DNA of 64,000 nucleotides from CAVUBL01 sp963739795 (GCA_963739795.1 CAVUBL010000011.1:372001-436000); one strand, 5' to 3'. Counted from the stretch's first letter, positions 7,396 to 16,559 are shown. Translations and numbers: made by a program. Notes: generated by a model not told the origin, from the letters alone.

Positions 7396-7714
7396 CCGCT
7401 GTTGAACCGGGGTGGGCTCGGCGTGCCGGGCCCACCCCGTCTCTCCTGAAAAGGGCGGAGGCGATTCCGTTGCGCGTTGCCGAGCAGTCGAACCACCGCG
7501 CCGCCTTCCGGTTCGCCTCGACGCCCCTTGTCCTAGCCAGCCCCTGGCGTCCGCGACCCGTCGGTCGTGGCTCGAGAGTGCCGGCGCCGAGCGCTGACCG
7601 GCTCGGGCCCGTAAGAGTCCGCGTTCTCCCCCTCGCCACCGCGCGTGGAAGGGACCCCCTTCAAGCCTTCCCGGTTCGGGTGATCCGTGGCCGGAGCGTG
7701 CTGGAGATTCTCTG
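7396..7714 (+). other. Intergenic region before the PKD protein gene
   Basis: This holds the terminator of twin gene 2 (7408-7439) and, at its 3' end, GGAG at 7703-7706 as ribosome site for the ATG at 7715. The sequence GGAGATTCTCT before that ATG resembles the SD hairpins of the two twin genes. I see no clear promoter in the remaining sequence. Confidence 0.45.
7408..7439 (+). terminator. Hairpin terminator after twin gene 2
   Basis: CGGGGTGGGC pairs perfectly with GCCCACCCCG (10 bp). The 12-base loop can itself fold (CGGC-GT-GCCG). It lies 12 bp after the stop codon. Confidence 0.65.
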
Positions 7715-7963
7715 ATGCAGTCTCTTTTTCGACCCCTGAACGCACTCCGGTCCATCCACTTCGTGATCGGCCTCGTCGCGGCTGCCGTCTTCCTCGCGCC
7801 GCAGCCGGCAGCGGCCCAGAGCGGCTGCCCGAGCGACAGCTGTGGCTTCTCGACCTGCAACACGCCGGCCACCGCCGGCGCCTCAGGCGCTCTGGGGCGA
7901 GCTCGAGCCCGCCGATGTAGGACAACTGCCTTCGAACCGCGACAACACCGGGGATATCCGTAA
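7715..7963 (+). pseudogene. Signal-peptide segment of the PKD protein, out of frame
   Basis: ATG 7715 has GGAG eight bases upstream and encodes a textbook Sec signal peptide: RSIHFVIGLVAAAVFLAP, then PAAAQSG as cleavage site. The Cys-containing sequence that follows (CPSDSCGFSTCNTP) runs into a frame that ends at 7963. The sequence of the secreted protein continues in a different frame from about 7870-7885. One extra base in the CCGGCCACCGCCGGCG stretch explains this. It is best read as the true N-terminus of the gene annotated at 7842-12524, broken by a sequencing error or a real indel. Confidence 0.7.
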
Positions 7964-10900
7964 GGACTTCCGCATCAACCATCCGTTCTGGCAGTCCGTC
8001 GACATCGAGAACGGCTGGGTCTTGGCTGCCATCCACAAGGGCCTGCAGGTATGGGACGCCCGCACGAGCCCGGGCGCTCCAACCCTGACGAGCCTCATCG
8101 ATCTCCAAGCATCTGTCCCCGTCTACCTCGCGCCCCCCGAGGACAAGGATCCGGTCTACGACGTCGACGCGCCAGCGGGCGTCGACACCATGGCCGCCGT
8201 GACCATGGACAGCGGCGTCGGAACGGTGATCCTCAAGCTGGCCAAGAAGAACCAGCCTTCGGTGGCCTACCAAGACGCCGGCAGCGGCAAGAACGCCTTC
8301 CAGGTCTGGGCCGCCAACCAGGGCGGCAAGAACTACGCGTTCGCCGCCTACCAGGGCCGAGGCATCCGCGTCTACGACATGGACAAGGCCGTCACCTACA
8401 ACCGCTGCCGGGATGACACGCCGAGCTCCATCAACTGCCCCGGGGTCTTCGTCGGTACCGTGGGCTCGGACAGCTCGGTGACCTACCTCTCCGGAGCCGG
8501 CCACTTCCTGGCCGCCTCGGTGAAGGGCGGGTTCCAGCAGCCCAACCACGTCAAGATCTACAACGTCGCGACGCCGACGAACCCCCAGTCGATGAGCTCG
8601 CCGGTGCTGAGCATCGACGTCCGCTCCGCCGCGGGCGCCACCTTGCCGGTCTACGGCAACGCCCTCTGGACCACCCCCGGAGGCAAGATCTACCTCGCGG
8701 TTCGGGCGAGCAGCGAGTCCCACATCTACGACGTCTCGTGCCTCGCCTCCGGGAGCTGCGGCACCGTGAGGCCGATCTGGCGCATGAGCCACTACGCCGA
8801 CGTCAGCGAGTACGCCACCTTCTCCATGAGCGGCAGCACGCCGTTCGTCTACTTCGGCAACGACACCCAGTGCGCCGGCAGCCTCACCAGCCCGGTGATC
8901 CAGAACGAGTGGCTGTTCGACGTCTCCAACCCGGCGAGCCCGCGGGACATCACGCCGCCGCCCCAGTACCTTCCGGACCCCTACACCGGGCAGTCCGAGC
9001 TCACCGGCTACTGGGGCTGGTACTACCGGCGCAACCCCACCGGCTTCAACTGGGTCATGCCGAGGGTAGGCAAGTTCTACGGCGAGTACTTCTACCGCGC
9101 GGCGAACTCGATCTTCGACATCCACCGACGGACGGGCGGCATCGCGCCTACCGCCGACTTCACCTGGAGCCCGACCCAGGTCTACCCCGGCACGGCGGTG
9201 ACCTTCTCCGACCGCTCCACCGGCGGTCCCACGAGCTGGAGCTGGTCCTTCGCCCCCGACGGCACGCCCGCGACCTCGACAGCCCAGAATCCGTCCAACG
9301 TGACCTTCGCGACCCAGGGCACCAAGACCCTCTCCCTCACGACGAGCAACGCCGCCGGCTCCAGCGATCCGCAGCGGAAGACCCTGACAGTGCTCGACCC
9401 AGCGCCGGCGGTGACCGGTGTCACGGCCTCGCCGGCGAGCCCGCTGCAGTGCCAGCCCGTCACTCTCACCGCGACAGGTGTCAAGGGCCAGCCGACGCTC
9501 AGCTACACATGGTCCGTGACCGACAGCAGCCAGAACCCTGCCCAGGGCTTCACGCCGTCGAACGCCAACCCGGTGGTCTGGAGCATCCCGGGCGGTGCGG
9601 CCGCGGACACCTACACCGCGGAGGTGATGGTCGACGGACCGGGCGGGCCGACGGCGATGGCCAGTACCACCATCCCGGTACAGGCCCTACCCACCCTGCC
9701 CGTCGACGGCTCCTTCGCGCCCACGAACGACGCCTTCACGGCCGGAACCGTGCAGTTCCACGTCATCGTGGCGGGCGCCACGGCGTGGAGCTGGGACTTT
9801 GGCGACGGCAACGGCTTCCAGCCCTTCACTTCCGACCCGATCAGTGGCCCGAACCCGACGCACACCTACCTCGCCACGGGCGCCAAGACGGTTCAGGTGA
9901 AGGTGAGGAACTGCGTCGACGTGGGGGGCCGGACGAGCGCCACCCTGAACGTCGACATCACCCAGACCACGCCGCTGGTCGCGAAGTTCGATGTCGGATG
10001 CTTCATCCCCGATGGCGTGAATTGCTATGTCAACACCGGGGCCTCGTTGACCTTCACCGATCAATCGGTGGGTCCCCCGGACCAGTGGGACTACGACTGG
10101 AACGGTACCGGCACCTTTGACGGTGGCAACCCTTCCCCGGTCACGAGTCACGCGTACTTGACCACCGGGACTTTCCAACCACGCCTCAAGGTCCACCGCG
10201 GCAGCGAGACCGACACGTACCAGCTGCCCTTCATTATTCACGTGACCTCCGGTACGCCGCCGCCGCCGCCCTCCACCCCGAAGATCTCCATCAGCGGTTC
10301 GACCTCCGGCCAGGTGGACCAGGCCCTGAGCTTCACCGCCAGTGCCACCAACTGCACACCCAGCGCCACTTGGTCGTGGAGCGCCACGGGCGGCGGCAGC
10401 GTGAGCGGCACGACCAAGAACGTCACCATCGCCTGGCCCTCGGCCGGGACCAAGTCGGTGACAGTGACGAACTCCGGCTGCTCCGGTGCCGCCGGTAGCA
10501 AGACCGTCTCGATCACTGACGGGACGACTCCGCCCCCCAGCGGCGGAGGCGCCGTAGGCGCCGCCTTCAGCTACACGCCCACTAGCGTCGCCTCCGGGCA
10601 GCAGGTCGCCTTCGACGCCAGCGCGTCCACCGGCAGCCCGAGCAGCTACTCGTGGGACTTCGGCGACGGTGACTCGGCCAGCGGGGTCCAGGTGAGTCAT
10701 ACCTTTGCCAAGGCCGGCAGCTTCAAAGTCAAGCTCACGGTAGGCAAGGCCGGCTCCGGAACGGGCTGCGAGTTCGGGGTCTGTTCGGACTCGGTCACCA
10801 AGACCGTCACCGTGACCGGTGAAGAGGCGCTCGCGGCGGCCTTCGACGTCGACGCTTCGTGCCTGCCCACCGGTGGCACCGAGGTCTGCACCGCCGACAC

Positions 10901-12524
10901 CGGTCAGACCCTCACCTTCACGGACAAGAGCACCGGGAAGGTGACGAGCCGGGCTTGGGACTTCGGCGACGGCGCCACGGCGCAGGGTGCCTCCGCGAAG
11001 CACACCTACAACCAGGCTGGCACCTTCGTCGCGACCCTCACCGTGCAGAGCGCCACGGCGAGCTCGAGCGCCACCAAGACCTTCAAGGTCTCGGGCGCTC
11101 CGGCCGCCTCGACGAGCACGGTGGTCCTGCCCTGGCTCGCCCAGGCCGACCAGGACAAGGCGCTCCCGCAGACGAGCGATCTGTACCTGAACAACCCCGG
11201 CAGCCAGCCCATGACGGTCACCCTGGTGTTCCGCAATCAGGGGTTGCCGGAGCCCGATCCGCCGCAGGTCCAGAGGACCGTCGCACCGAACGCGACCCTC
11301 TACCTGCCCGACGTGATCGCGGACTTCAACCGCTCGAACGTCAAGGGGTTCCTCTACATCGAGCCCGCGGAGGGTTCGGGGACCCCCGTGGTCACCTCGT
11401 TCAATCGCACCTTCAAGAGCGACGGCAGCACGTTCGGACAGGTGGTTCCGGGCCTGCCCCTGGACGCCCAGGCCTCGACGCAGAGCTCGGGTACGCCACA
11501 GGTATTCCATCTGGTGGGTCTCAACGACACCGACGACCGCCTGGCCTACTTCGGGATCAACAACCCGACTGACCAGCCGCTGTCGTACAACCTGCGCTTC
11601 TTCGACGCCCTCGGCCACCAGATCTACGCCACCTCCGAGCCCGAGGGGGTCGCTCCGTTCGGCCAGAAGGTCTACCAGGTCGAGACGATCCGGAGCTCCT
11701 TCAACGTCCAGAACCAGGGGGACTACCGGGTCGAGATCGAGCCGACGGAGGGCAGCCCGAGGCCGGTGGCTTTCGGCGCCAACCTCCGCCTGCCCGCCAG
11801 GGACCCGTCCTTCCTACGCCCGGGCCGGACGGACTCGAGCGACGTCTACCTGGTGGGGGCCCTCGATACCCCCGGCCTCAACGGCAGCGTGTTCCAGACC
11901 GACCTGGTGCTGAGCAATCCGGGCACCGGGGTGGACACCTGCGACATCACCTACACGCCCACCGGTGCCACCTCCGAGACGACCGCGCCCATCCACCGGA
12001 CCCTGCAGCCCGGCGAGACCCAGCGGCTCTCCAACGTGGTGGCCCAGTGGGACATCCCGCCATCGGTCGGGGTGCTGGCCGTTCACTGCGACAGCACGAC
12101 CGGCGTCTACCCGGTGGTTCAGGGGGAGAGCTACGACGTCTCCAGCCCGTCCCAGACCTACGGCCAGTTCATGCCGGCCCTGACCTCGGCCTCCGCCGCC
12201 GAGCCGGGCAAGTCTCTGACCCTCACGGGTCTGCGCCAGAACGACACCTTCCGCACGACCCTCTGGCTCTACAACCCCGGGGACGGGGTGGCGACCTACA
12301 CCGTCCACTACTTCGACCTCCAGGGCAACGAGCTCGGGGGGTCTCAGGCCTCCAGCCTCGGCGCCGGCAAGTTCCGCCAGATCAATCCGGGTGCCCACCC
12401 GCTCCCGGCTGCGGGCATCGACGGCGGCTTCACGGTGCGGGTCGAGGTGACCAAGGGCAAGCTCTTGGTGGCGGGACAGGTGGTCAACGACTTCAACGAC
12501 CCGGCGTACATCGTCGGCCGGTAG
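7842..12524 (+). CDS. Large secreted PKD-domain protein (main frame; true start probably 7715)
   Basis: The open frame gives 1560 residues, but its in-frame GTG start lacks a signal peptide. The genuine N-terminus is almost certainly the shifted segment at 7715. Order of parts: an N-terminal ~400-residue beta-propeller-like region (repeats such as NGWVLAAIHKGLQVWD); about seven PKD/Ig-like domains with the hallmark WDFGDG or close variants (SWDFGDG, AWDFGDG) and HTY/HTF strands; then a C-terminal ~460 residues with four related beta-sandwich modules, each with a segment like TSDLYLNNPGSQPMTVTL or TDLVLSNPGTGVDTCDI. PKD proteins are extracellular and often mediate adhesion or polymer binding. 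It lies between the twin secreted genes and the glycan operon, with its own terminator at 12547. Confidence 0.82.
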   Translation: MASRPATRRPPPAPQALWGELEPADVGQLPSNRDNTGDIRKDFRINHPFWQSVDIENGWVLAAIHKGLQVWDARTSPGAPTLTSLIDLQASVPVYLAPPEDKDPVYDVDAPAGVDTMAAVTMDSGVGTVILKLAKKNQPSVAYQDAGSGKNAFQVWAANQGGKNYAFAAYQGRGIRVYDMDKAVTYNRCRDDTPSSINCPGVFVGTVGSDSSVTYLSGAGHFLAASVKGGFQQPNHVKIYNVATPTNPQSMSSPVLSIDVRSAAGATLPVYGNALWTTPGGKIYLAVRASSESHIYDVSCLASGSCGTVRPIWRMSHYADVSEYATFSMSGSTPFVYFGNDTQCAGSLTSPVIQNEWLFDVSNPASPRDITPPPQYLPDPYTGQSELTGYWGWYYRRNPTGFNWVMPRVGKFYGEYFYRAANSIFDIHRRTGGIAPTADFTWSPTQVYPGTAVTFSDRSTGGPTSWSWSFAPDGTPATSTAQNPSNVTFATQGTKTLSLTTSNAAGSSDPQRKTLTVLDPAPAVTGVTASPASPLQCQPVTLTATGVKGQPTLSYTWSVTDSSQNPAQGFTPSNANPVVWSIPGGAAADTYTAEVMVDGPGGPTAMASTTIPVQALPTLPVDGSFAPTNDAFTAGTVQFHVIVAGATAWSWDFGDGNGFQPFTSDPISGPNPTHTYLATGAKTVQVKVRNCVDVGGRTSATLNVDITQTTPLVAKFDVGCFIPDGVNCYVNTGASLTFTDQSVGPPDQWDYDWNGTGTFDGGNPSPVTSHAYLTTGTFQPRLKVHRGSETDTYQLPFIIHVTSGTPPPPPSTPKISISGSTSGQVDQALSFTASATNCTPSATWSWSATGGGSVSGTTKNVTIAWPSAGTKSVTVTNSGCSGAAGSKTVSITDGTTPPPSGGGAVGAAFSYTPTSVASGQQVAFDASASTGSPSSYSWDFGDGDSASGVQVSHTFAKAGSFKVKLTVGKAGSGTGCEFGVCSDSVTKTVTVTGEEALAAAFDVDASCLPTGGTEVCTADTGQTLTFTDKSTGKVTSRAWDFGDGATAQGASAKHTYNQAGTFVATLTVQSATASSSATKTFKVSGAPAASTSTVVLPWLAQADQDKALPQTSDLYLNNPGSQPMTVTLVFRNQGLPEPDPPQVQRTVAPNATLYLPDVIADFNRSNVKGFLYIEPAEGSGTPVVTSFNRTFKSDGSTFGQVVPGLPLDAQASTQSSGTPQVFHLVGLNDTDDRLAYFGINNPTDQPLSYNLRFFDALGHQIYATSEPEGVAPFGQKVYQVETIRSSFNVQNQGDYRVEIEPTEGSPRPVAFGANLRLPARDPSFLRPGRTDSSDVYLVGALDTPGLNGSVFQTDLVLSNPGTGVDTCDITYTPTGATSETTAPIHRTLQPGETQRLSNVVAQWDIPPSVGVLAVHCDSTTGVYPVVQGESYDVSSPSQTYGQFMPALTSASAAEPGKSLTLTGLRQNDTFRTTLWLYNPGDGVATYTVHYFDLQGNELGGSQASSLGAGKFRQINPGAHPLPAAGIDGGFTVRVEVTKGKLLVAGQVVNDFNDPAYIVGR

Positions 12525-12546
12525 AGCGCATCTCGTGTCACCATCC

Positions 12547-12575
12547 GAGCCGCCGGGCGAAGCGCCCGGCGGCTC
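12547..12575 (+). terminator. Terminator between the PKD gene and the glycan operon
   Basis: GAGCCGCCGGGCG pairs perfectly with CGCCCGGCGGCTC (13 bp) around a 3-base loop, followed by TGTCGTCTCC. Its position excludes the in-frame start at 12535 for the next gene and supports ATG 12595. Confidence 0.7.
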
Positions 12576-12594
12576 TGTCGTCTCCGGCTCCACC

Positions 12595-14034
12595 ATGAGA
12601 TCCCGCGTCCTGGTTGCCCTCGCCGTCGTCGCGGCTCTCGCCGCCGGATGGCTGGCCGGGCTCGCCACCGCCCGCCGCCACCGCCCGGCCCCTGCGCCCG
12701 CTGCCGCCGCTGCTGCCCCTTCTGCCGGCTCGCCGGCCCTGCCGGCCGCACCCCGCCAGCCCGCCGCCGGCAAGTGGCACGAGGCCCGGAGCGTCCCCGA
12801 GCCGCCGCCGGGCGGCTGGGAGCACACGAAAGGCGCGGAGGCCCTCATGGCCGTGCCCTACCTCCAGGGCTACCGGCCGGCACGGGCCTCCGACAAGGCG
12901 GTGACCCTCGACCGGCCGGAGGCCTGGCGCGGTCTCAACCTCTACGTCTCGGGCGATGCGCCGGAAGCGCGGCTGATGGATATGGAGGGCCACCTGCTCC
13001 ACCGATGGATCTATCCGCTGGAGAAGTTCCGGCCCGAAGTCTTCAAGGACCCGGCGACCCGGGACGAGTTCCGCAAGCTCGAGTACTTCCGGCGGGCCCG
13101 CCTGCTACCGGACGGACGGCTCCTCGCCATCTTCGAGGGGCTCGGGCTCGTCGAGCTCGCCCCGGATTCGCACCTCCTGTGGGCCTACCGCGGCGGCGCC
13201 CACCACGACCTCGACGTCGCCCCTGACGGCCGGATCTTCGTCCTCGACCGGGAGGGCAAGGTCCTGCCCTGGCTCGACCCGGACCACGGAGTGCTCGAGG
13301 ACATGATCACCGAGCTCTCGCCCGACGGCCGCGTGCTCGACAAGATCTCCATCCCGGAGGCCTTCCGGGACTCGATCTACGCGCCCCTGCTCGAGCGCCG
13401 GGGCCCGCCACCGGACGTTTTCCACACCAACACCCTGGAGATCCTCGACGGCAGCCTGGCCGACCAGAGCCCCGCCTTCCGCCGCGGCAACCTCTTGATC
13501 TCGGTCTTGCAGCTCGACACGGTGGCGGTCATCGATCCCCGCAGCCGGAAGGTGGTGTGGGCGGAGACCGGCATGTGGCGCAAGCAGCACCAGCCGACCG
13601 TGCTGGCCAACGGCCACCTGCTGATCTTCGACAACACCGGGCCGGGCGGAGAGCGCTCCCGGGTCCTGGAGCTCGACCCGTTCAGCCAGCAGGTCTTCTG
13701 GCACTACGGCGGCGATCCCGGGACCGACCTGTACTCCCAGACCCTGGGCTCCGCTCAGCGCCTGCCCAACGGCGACACCCTGATCACCGAGTCCGAGAAC
13801 GGCCGTGCCCTCGAGGTCGACCGGGCCGGCAAGGTGGTCTGGCAGTTCCTGAGCCCCCACCGCGTCGGCGATCACGGCCAGCTCGTGGCCGTCCTCTTCG
13901 AGATGGTCCGCCTGCCGCCCGACTTCCCGTTCCAGGGGAGCCCGAGTGCCCGGGACACCGCCGGGAGCGCTCCGGAGGCGGCCCGCGGAGCACCGGCCGG
14001 GGATGCCGGCCAAGGTAGAATCAGCCGACCGTGA
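12595..14034 (+). CDS. Membrane-anchored arylsulfotransferase (ASST)-like protein
   Basis: The 479-residue protein has an N-terminal membrane anchor (VLVALAVVAALAAGWLAGLA) and a Pro/Ala-rich linker, then a beta-propeller of ASST type. Repeats such as GHLLHRW, ISVLQLDTVAVIDPRSRKVVW, ANGHLLIFDNTG, RVLELDPFSQQVFWHYGG and NGDTLITESENGRALEVD match the Arylsulfotran_2 pattern. A conserved HQPTVLANGHLLIFDN segment carries the candidate active-site His. Many family members are only structural propellers, so sulfotransferase activity is not proven. The start at 12595 follows the upstream terminator. The stop overlaps the Wzt start by four bases (GTGA), so the two are translationally coupled; modification of the exported glycan is a reasonable guess. 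Confidence 0.75.
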   Translation: MRSRVLVALAVVAALAAGWLAGLATARRHRPAPAPAAAAAAPSAGSPALPAAPRQPAAGKWHEARSVPEPPPGGWEHTKGAEALMAVPYLQGYRPARASDKAVTLDRPEAWRGLNLYVSGDAPEARLMDMEGHLLHRWIYPLEKFRPEVFKDPATRDEFRKLEYFRRARLLPDGRLLAIFEGLGLVELAPDSHLLWAYRGGAHHDLDVAPDGRIFVLDREGKVLPWLDPDHGVLEDMITELSPDGRVLDKISIPEAFRDSIYAPLLERRGPPPDVFHTNTLEILDGSLADQSPAFRRGNLLISVLQLDTVAVIDPRSRKVVWAETGMWRKQHQPTVLANGHLLIFDNTGPGGERSRVLELDPFSQQVFWHYGGDPGTDLYSQTLGSAQRLPNGDTLITESENGRALEVDRAGKVVWQFLSPHRVGDHGQLVAVLFEMVRLPPDFPFQGSPSARDTAGSAPEAARGAPAGDAGQGRISRP

Positions 14035-15287
14035 CCCAGCCCGCCGTCAGCGCCGAAGGCCTCGGCAAGTCCTACCGCGTCTTCGACAGCCCCAGGGACC
14101 GGTTTCTGGAGGTGCTCACGCACCGGCCCCGCCACCGCCGGTTCCAGGCCCTCTCCGGCGTGAGCTTCGAGCTTCCGAAAGGGGAAGGGCTGGGAGTGAT
14201 CGGCGAGAACGGCGCCGGCAAGTCGACGCTGCTCAAGATGATCGCCGGCATCGTGGCGCCCTCGGAGGGCCGCCTGGAGGTCGCGGGTCGGGTGGCGTCG
14301 ATCCTCGAGCTCGGATCGAGCTTCCACCCCGAGCTCACCGGCCGCCAGAACATCGTGCTCAACGCCGCCATGCTCGGCCTCTCCGAAGCGCAGGTTCGGC
14401 AGAAGACGCCGGAGATCGTGGACTTCAGCGAGCTCGGCGACTTCATCGAGCAGCCGGTGAAGGTCTACTCGACGGGCATGGGTATGCGCCTCGGCTTCGC
14501 CATCGCCACCCAGGTCGAGCCCGACGTGCTGATCATCGACGAGGCCCTGTCGGTGGGCGACGGCTACTTCCAGAAGAAGTGCATGGACCGGCTGCGCCGC
14601 TTCCTCGACCAGGGAGGGACCCTGCTGTTCTGCTCCCACGCCATGTACTACGTCTCGGCCTTCTGTGATCGGGCGCTCTGGCTGCGCGGCGGCAGGACCG
14701 CGGCCCTGGGCCCGACGCAGGACGTGGTCCGGGACTACGAGGCCTTCCTGCTCGCCAAGACGCGCTCCTCCGAGTCGGCCGAGCTCGACGACGAGTTGCG
14801 CCCGGGCCCCGCCCGCCTGACGGACGTCCGGCTGGTCGGCGGCGAGCCCGGGCTCGACCGGCGGCGCTTCCGGAGCCACCAGCCCCTGAGCATCGAGGTG
14901 GAGTGGGAGAGCGCCGAGCCGGACCGGGCTTTCCATGTGGGCCTGGGGATCAACCGGGTCGACGAGGTGGAGGTGCTCTCCTTCGCCAGCCACCTGGACG
15001 GTCTGGAGGCGTGGCGCGGCAGCGGCCGCCACCGCGTGCGGCTCGACGTCCCCGACCTTCCGCTGCTCCGGGGGAAGTTCACCGTCTACGCATTCCTGCT
15101 CGACGAGGCCGGCCTCCACGTCTACGATCGGCGGATCCTGCCCGGCGCGTTCGAGGTGGAGAGCACTTCCTATGTCTTCGGGATGTTCGATGCCGAGCAC
15201 CGCTGGAGCGCCGCCGAGCCGGCGGCCCTCCGCCCGGCGGCCTCCGGCGCTACCGCGCGGCTCGCCGCGAGCACGGAAAGGACCTGA
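14031..15287 (+). CDS. wzt: ABC polysaccharide-export ATPase with C-terminal glycan-binding domain (Wzt-like)
   Basis: The 418-residue protein starts with GTG overlapping the previous stop. Residues 1-240 are an ABC ATPase: Walker A GENGAGKSTLLK, GRQNIVLNAAMLGLS, signature YSTGMGMRLGFA, Walker B DVLIIDEALSVGD, and the switch His in LFCSHAMYYV. The YSTGM signature is specific to the Wzt/KpsT/TagH family. Residues about 265-400 form a beta-rich tail like the Wzt C-terminal domain, which recognises the finished polysaccharide before export. The partner permease should be the gene at 1084-1866. It sits at the head of a tightly packed glycan operon. Confidence 0.9.
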   Translation: MTQPAVSAEGLGKSYRVFDSPRDRFLEVLTHRPRHRRFQALSGVSFELPKGEGLGVIGENGAGKSTLLKMIAGIVAPSEGRLEVAGRVASILELGSSFHPELTGRQNIVLNAAMLGLSEAQVRQKTPEIVDFSELGDFIEQPVKVYSTGMGMRLGFAIATQVEPDVLIIDEALSVGDGYFQKKCMDRLRRFLDQGGTLLFCSHAMYYVSAFCDRALWLRGGRTAALGPTQDVVRDYEAFLLAKTRSSESAELDDELRPGPARLTDVRLVGGEPGLDRRRFRSHQPLSIEVEWESAEPDRAFHVGLGINRVDEVEVLSFASHLDGLEAWRGSGRHRVRLDVPDLPLLRGKFTVYAFLLDEAGLHVYDRRILPGAFEVESTSYVFGMFDAEHRWSAAEPAALRPAASGATARLAASTERT

Positions 15288-15288
15288 C

Positions 15289-16425
15289 ATGTCGCTCTCG
15301 ATCCGTCTCCCGAACCTGGACCAGCGGGGTCCGCGGGCGCCCGAGGAGGCCGGCGGCGAGGGGCCGCTCCGCGCCAACCCGTTCCTCCACGTCGACGCCG
15401 GTCGCGTCTACAACCCGCTGACCGACCGTGCGCTGGCCGAGGGCGAGGCCGGGTACGCGGAGCTCCGCGGGCTGCTCGGCGGCGCCGCCTCTCCCGGCGA
15501 CCTCGAAGAGGACGTGCGCGCCCGACTCGCCGCCGGCGGGTGGCTGGTCCCGGCCGAGGAGGACGTCTCGCGCCGCTACTTCCTCAAGTACGTCTCCCTC
15601 GAGGCGCACACGGTCTGCAACCAGGGCTGCTACTTCTGCCCCGTGGCCTACGACCGGCGCGAAGACCACTTCATGCCCACCGAGCAGTACGACGACATCG
15701 TCCGCCAGCTCGCGGACTACCGGAGCACGATCGAAGCGGTCTTCATGATCAACTACAACGAGCCCACCGCCGACAAGCGCTTCGTCGACCAGGTGCGCAC
15801 CCTGAAGGAGGCCGGCCTGCCCCCGGCCACCCTGACCAACGGCACCGGCCTGACTCCCAAGCGGGTCGACGCCCTGGTCGAGATGGGCGGTTTGCGGTTC
15901 TTGTCGATCAACCTGTCGACCCTCGACCGGGAGCGCTACGAGGCGGACCGCCGGGGCGACCACCTGGACCTGGTCCTGCGCAACCTCGACTACGCCAAGG
16001 ACCGTCCGGTCGCCGAGGCGATGGACATCGTCGTGCTCGGCCGGGGCGACGAGGTCCACCGGCGGGACTTCCAGGAGATCGAGGCCCGCTTCGCCGGCAG
16101 CCGCTTCAACGTCAAGCTCTTCGAGGTGATGGACCGGGCGGGCTACCTCCAGGTCGGCCTGTCGGCCCACAACGAGACCCTGTGCGGCTGCGACAACGTA
16201 GGCTCCCGGCCGCTCCAGCACCTCCACATCAACCCCTACGGCAAGTGCCTCCTGTGCTGCGAGGACTACGACGGGAGCTACGTCGTCGGCGACTTGACCG
16301 AGAGCACGCTGGAGGAGGTGCTCACGGGCCCCGAGCTCGCCCTGATGCGCCGCTGGGTCTACGGCCTCGAGGAGGCTCCGGCGGACTTCATCTGCCGGAG
16401 CTGCGTGTACGCGCGGACGACGTGA
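15289..16425 (+). CDS. Radical SAM/SPASM enzyme with a PqqD-like N-terminal region
   Basis: ATG 15289 lies one base after the Wzt stop and gives 378 residues. The radical SAM cluster motif CNQGCYFCP has Cys110, Cys114 and Cys117. The C-terminus has SPASM-type Cys sets (ETLCGCDN, CLLCCEDYDG, CRSC) for auxiliary FeS clusters. In the middle, NINPYGKCLLC-like and EVMDRAGY segments fit the family. Residues 30-95 (FLHVDAGRVYNPLTDRALAE to LAAGGWLVPAEED) look like a PqqD/RRE-type winged helix, which in RiPP maturases binds a leader peptide. No precursor peptide is visible nearby. In this glycan operon it may instead modify a sugar or a lipid carrier; the substrate is unknown. Confidence 0.85.
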   Translation: MSLSIRLPNLDQRGPRAPEEAGGEGPLRANPFLHVDAGRVYNPLTDRALAEGEAGYAELRGLLGGAASPGDLEEDVRARLAAGGWLVPAEEDVSRRYFLKYVSLEAHTVCNQGCYFCPVAYDRREDHFMPTEQYDDIVRQLADYRSTIEAVFMINYNEPTADKRFVDQVRTLKEAGLPPATLTNGTGLTPKRVDALVEMGGLRFLSINLSTLDRERYEADRRGDHLDLVLRNLDYAKDRPVAEAMDIVVLGRGDEVHRRDFQEIEARFAGSRFNVKLFEVMDRAGYLQVGLSAHNETLCGCDNVGSRPLQHLHINPYGKCLLCCEDYDGSYVVGDLTESTLEEVLTGPELALMRRWVYGLEEAPADFICRSCVYARTT

Positions 16426-16430
16426 TCCTC

Positions 16431-16489
16431 TGAATCACCCCCTTCACCCTCGATTCCTCTCCTCCCCGTCCAGGGGAGAGGGGGACGCC
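16431..16489 (-). repeat. Dispersed GC-rich palindromic element, copy A (variant)
   Basis: Read on the minus strand: GGCGTCCCC...GGGGAGGAGAGGAATCG, then AGGGTGAAGGGGGTGATTC. It lies in the gap before the GT4 gene. This variant uses CTCTCCCC/GGGGAGAG arms. Confidence 0.6.
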
Positions 16490-16559
16490 ACCGCCCGGGC
16501 GACCGTAGACCTCCCAAACCCGCTCTGATCGGACTCGGAGAGGCCACCCGACCCCCACC

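Noticed and set aside
5857..7872. Long antisense open frames, for example 671 residues opposite twin gene 2, 728 opposite 1339-3525 and 814 opposite maeB
   Set aside because: High GC third positions open the complementary frames. Their products are Val/Gly/Arg/His-rich without domains, and the plus-strand genes there have signal peptides and conserved motifs.
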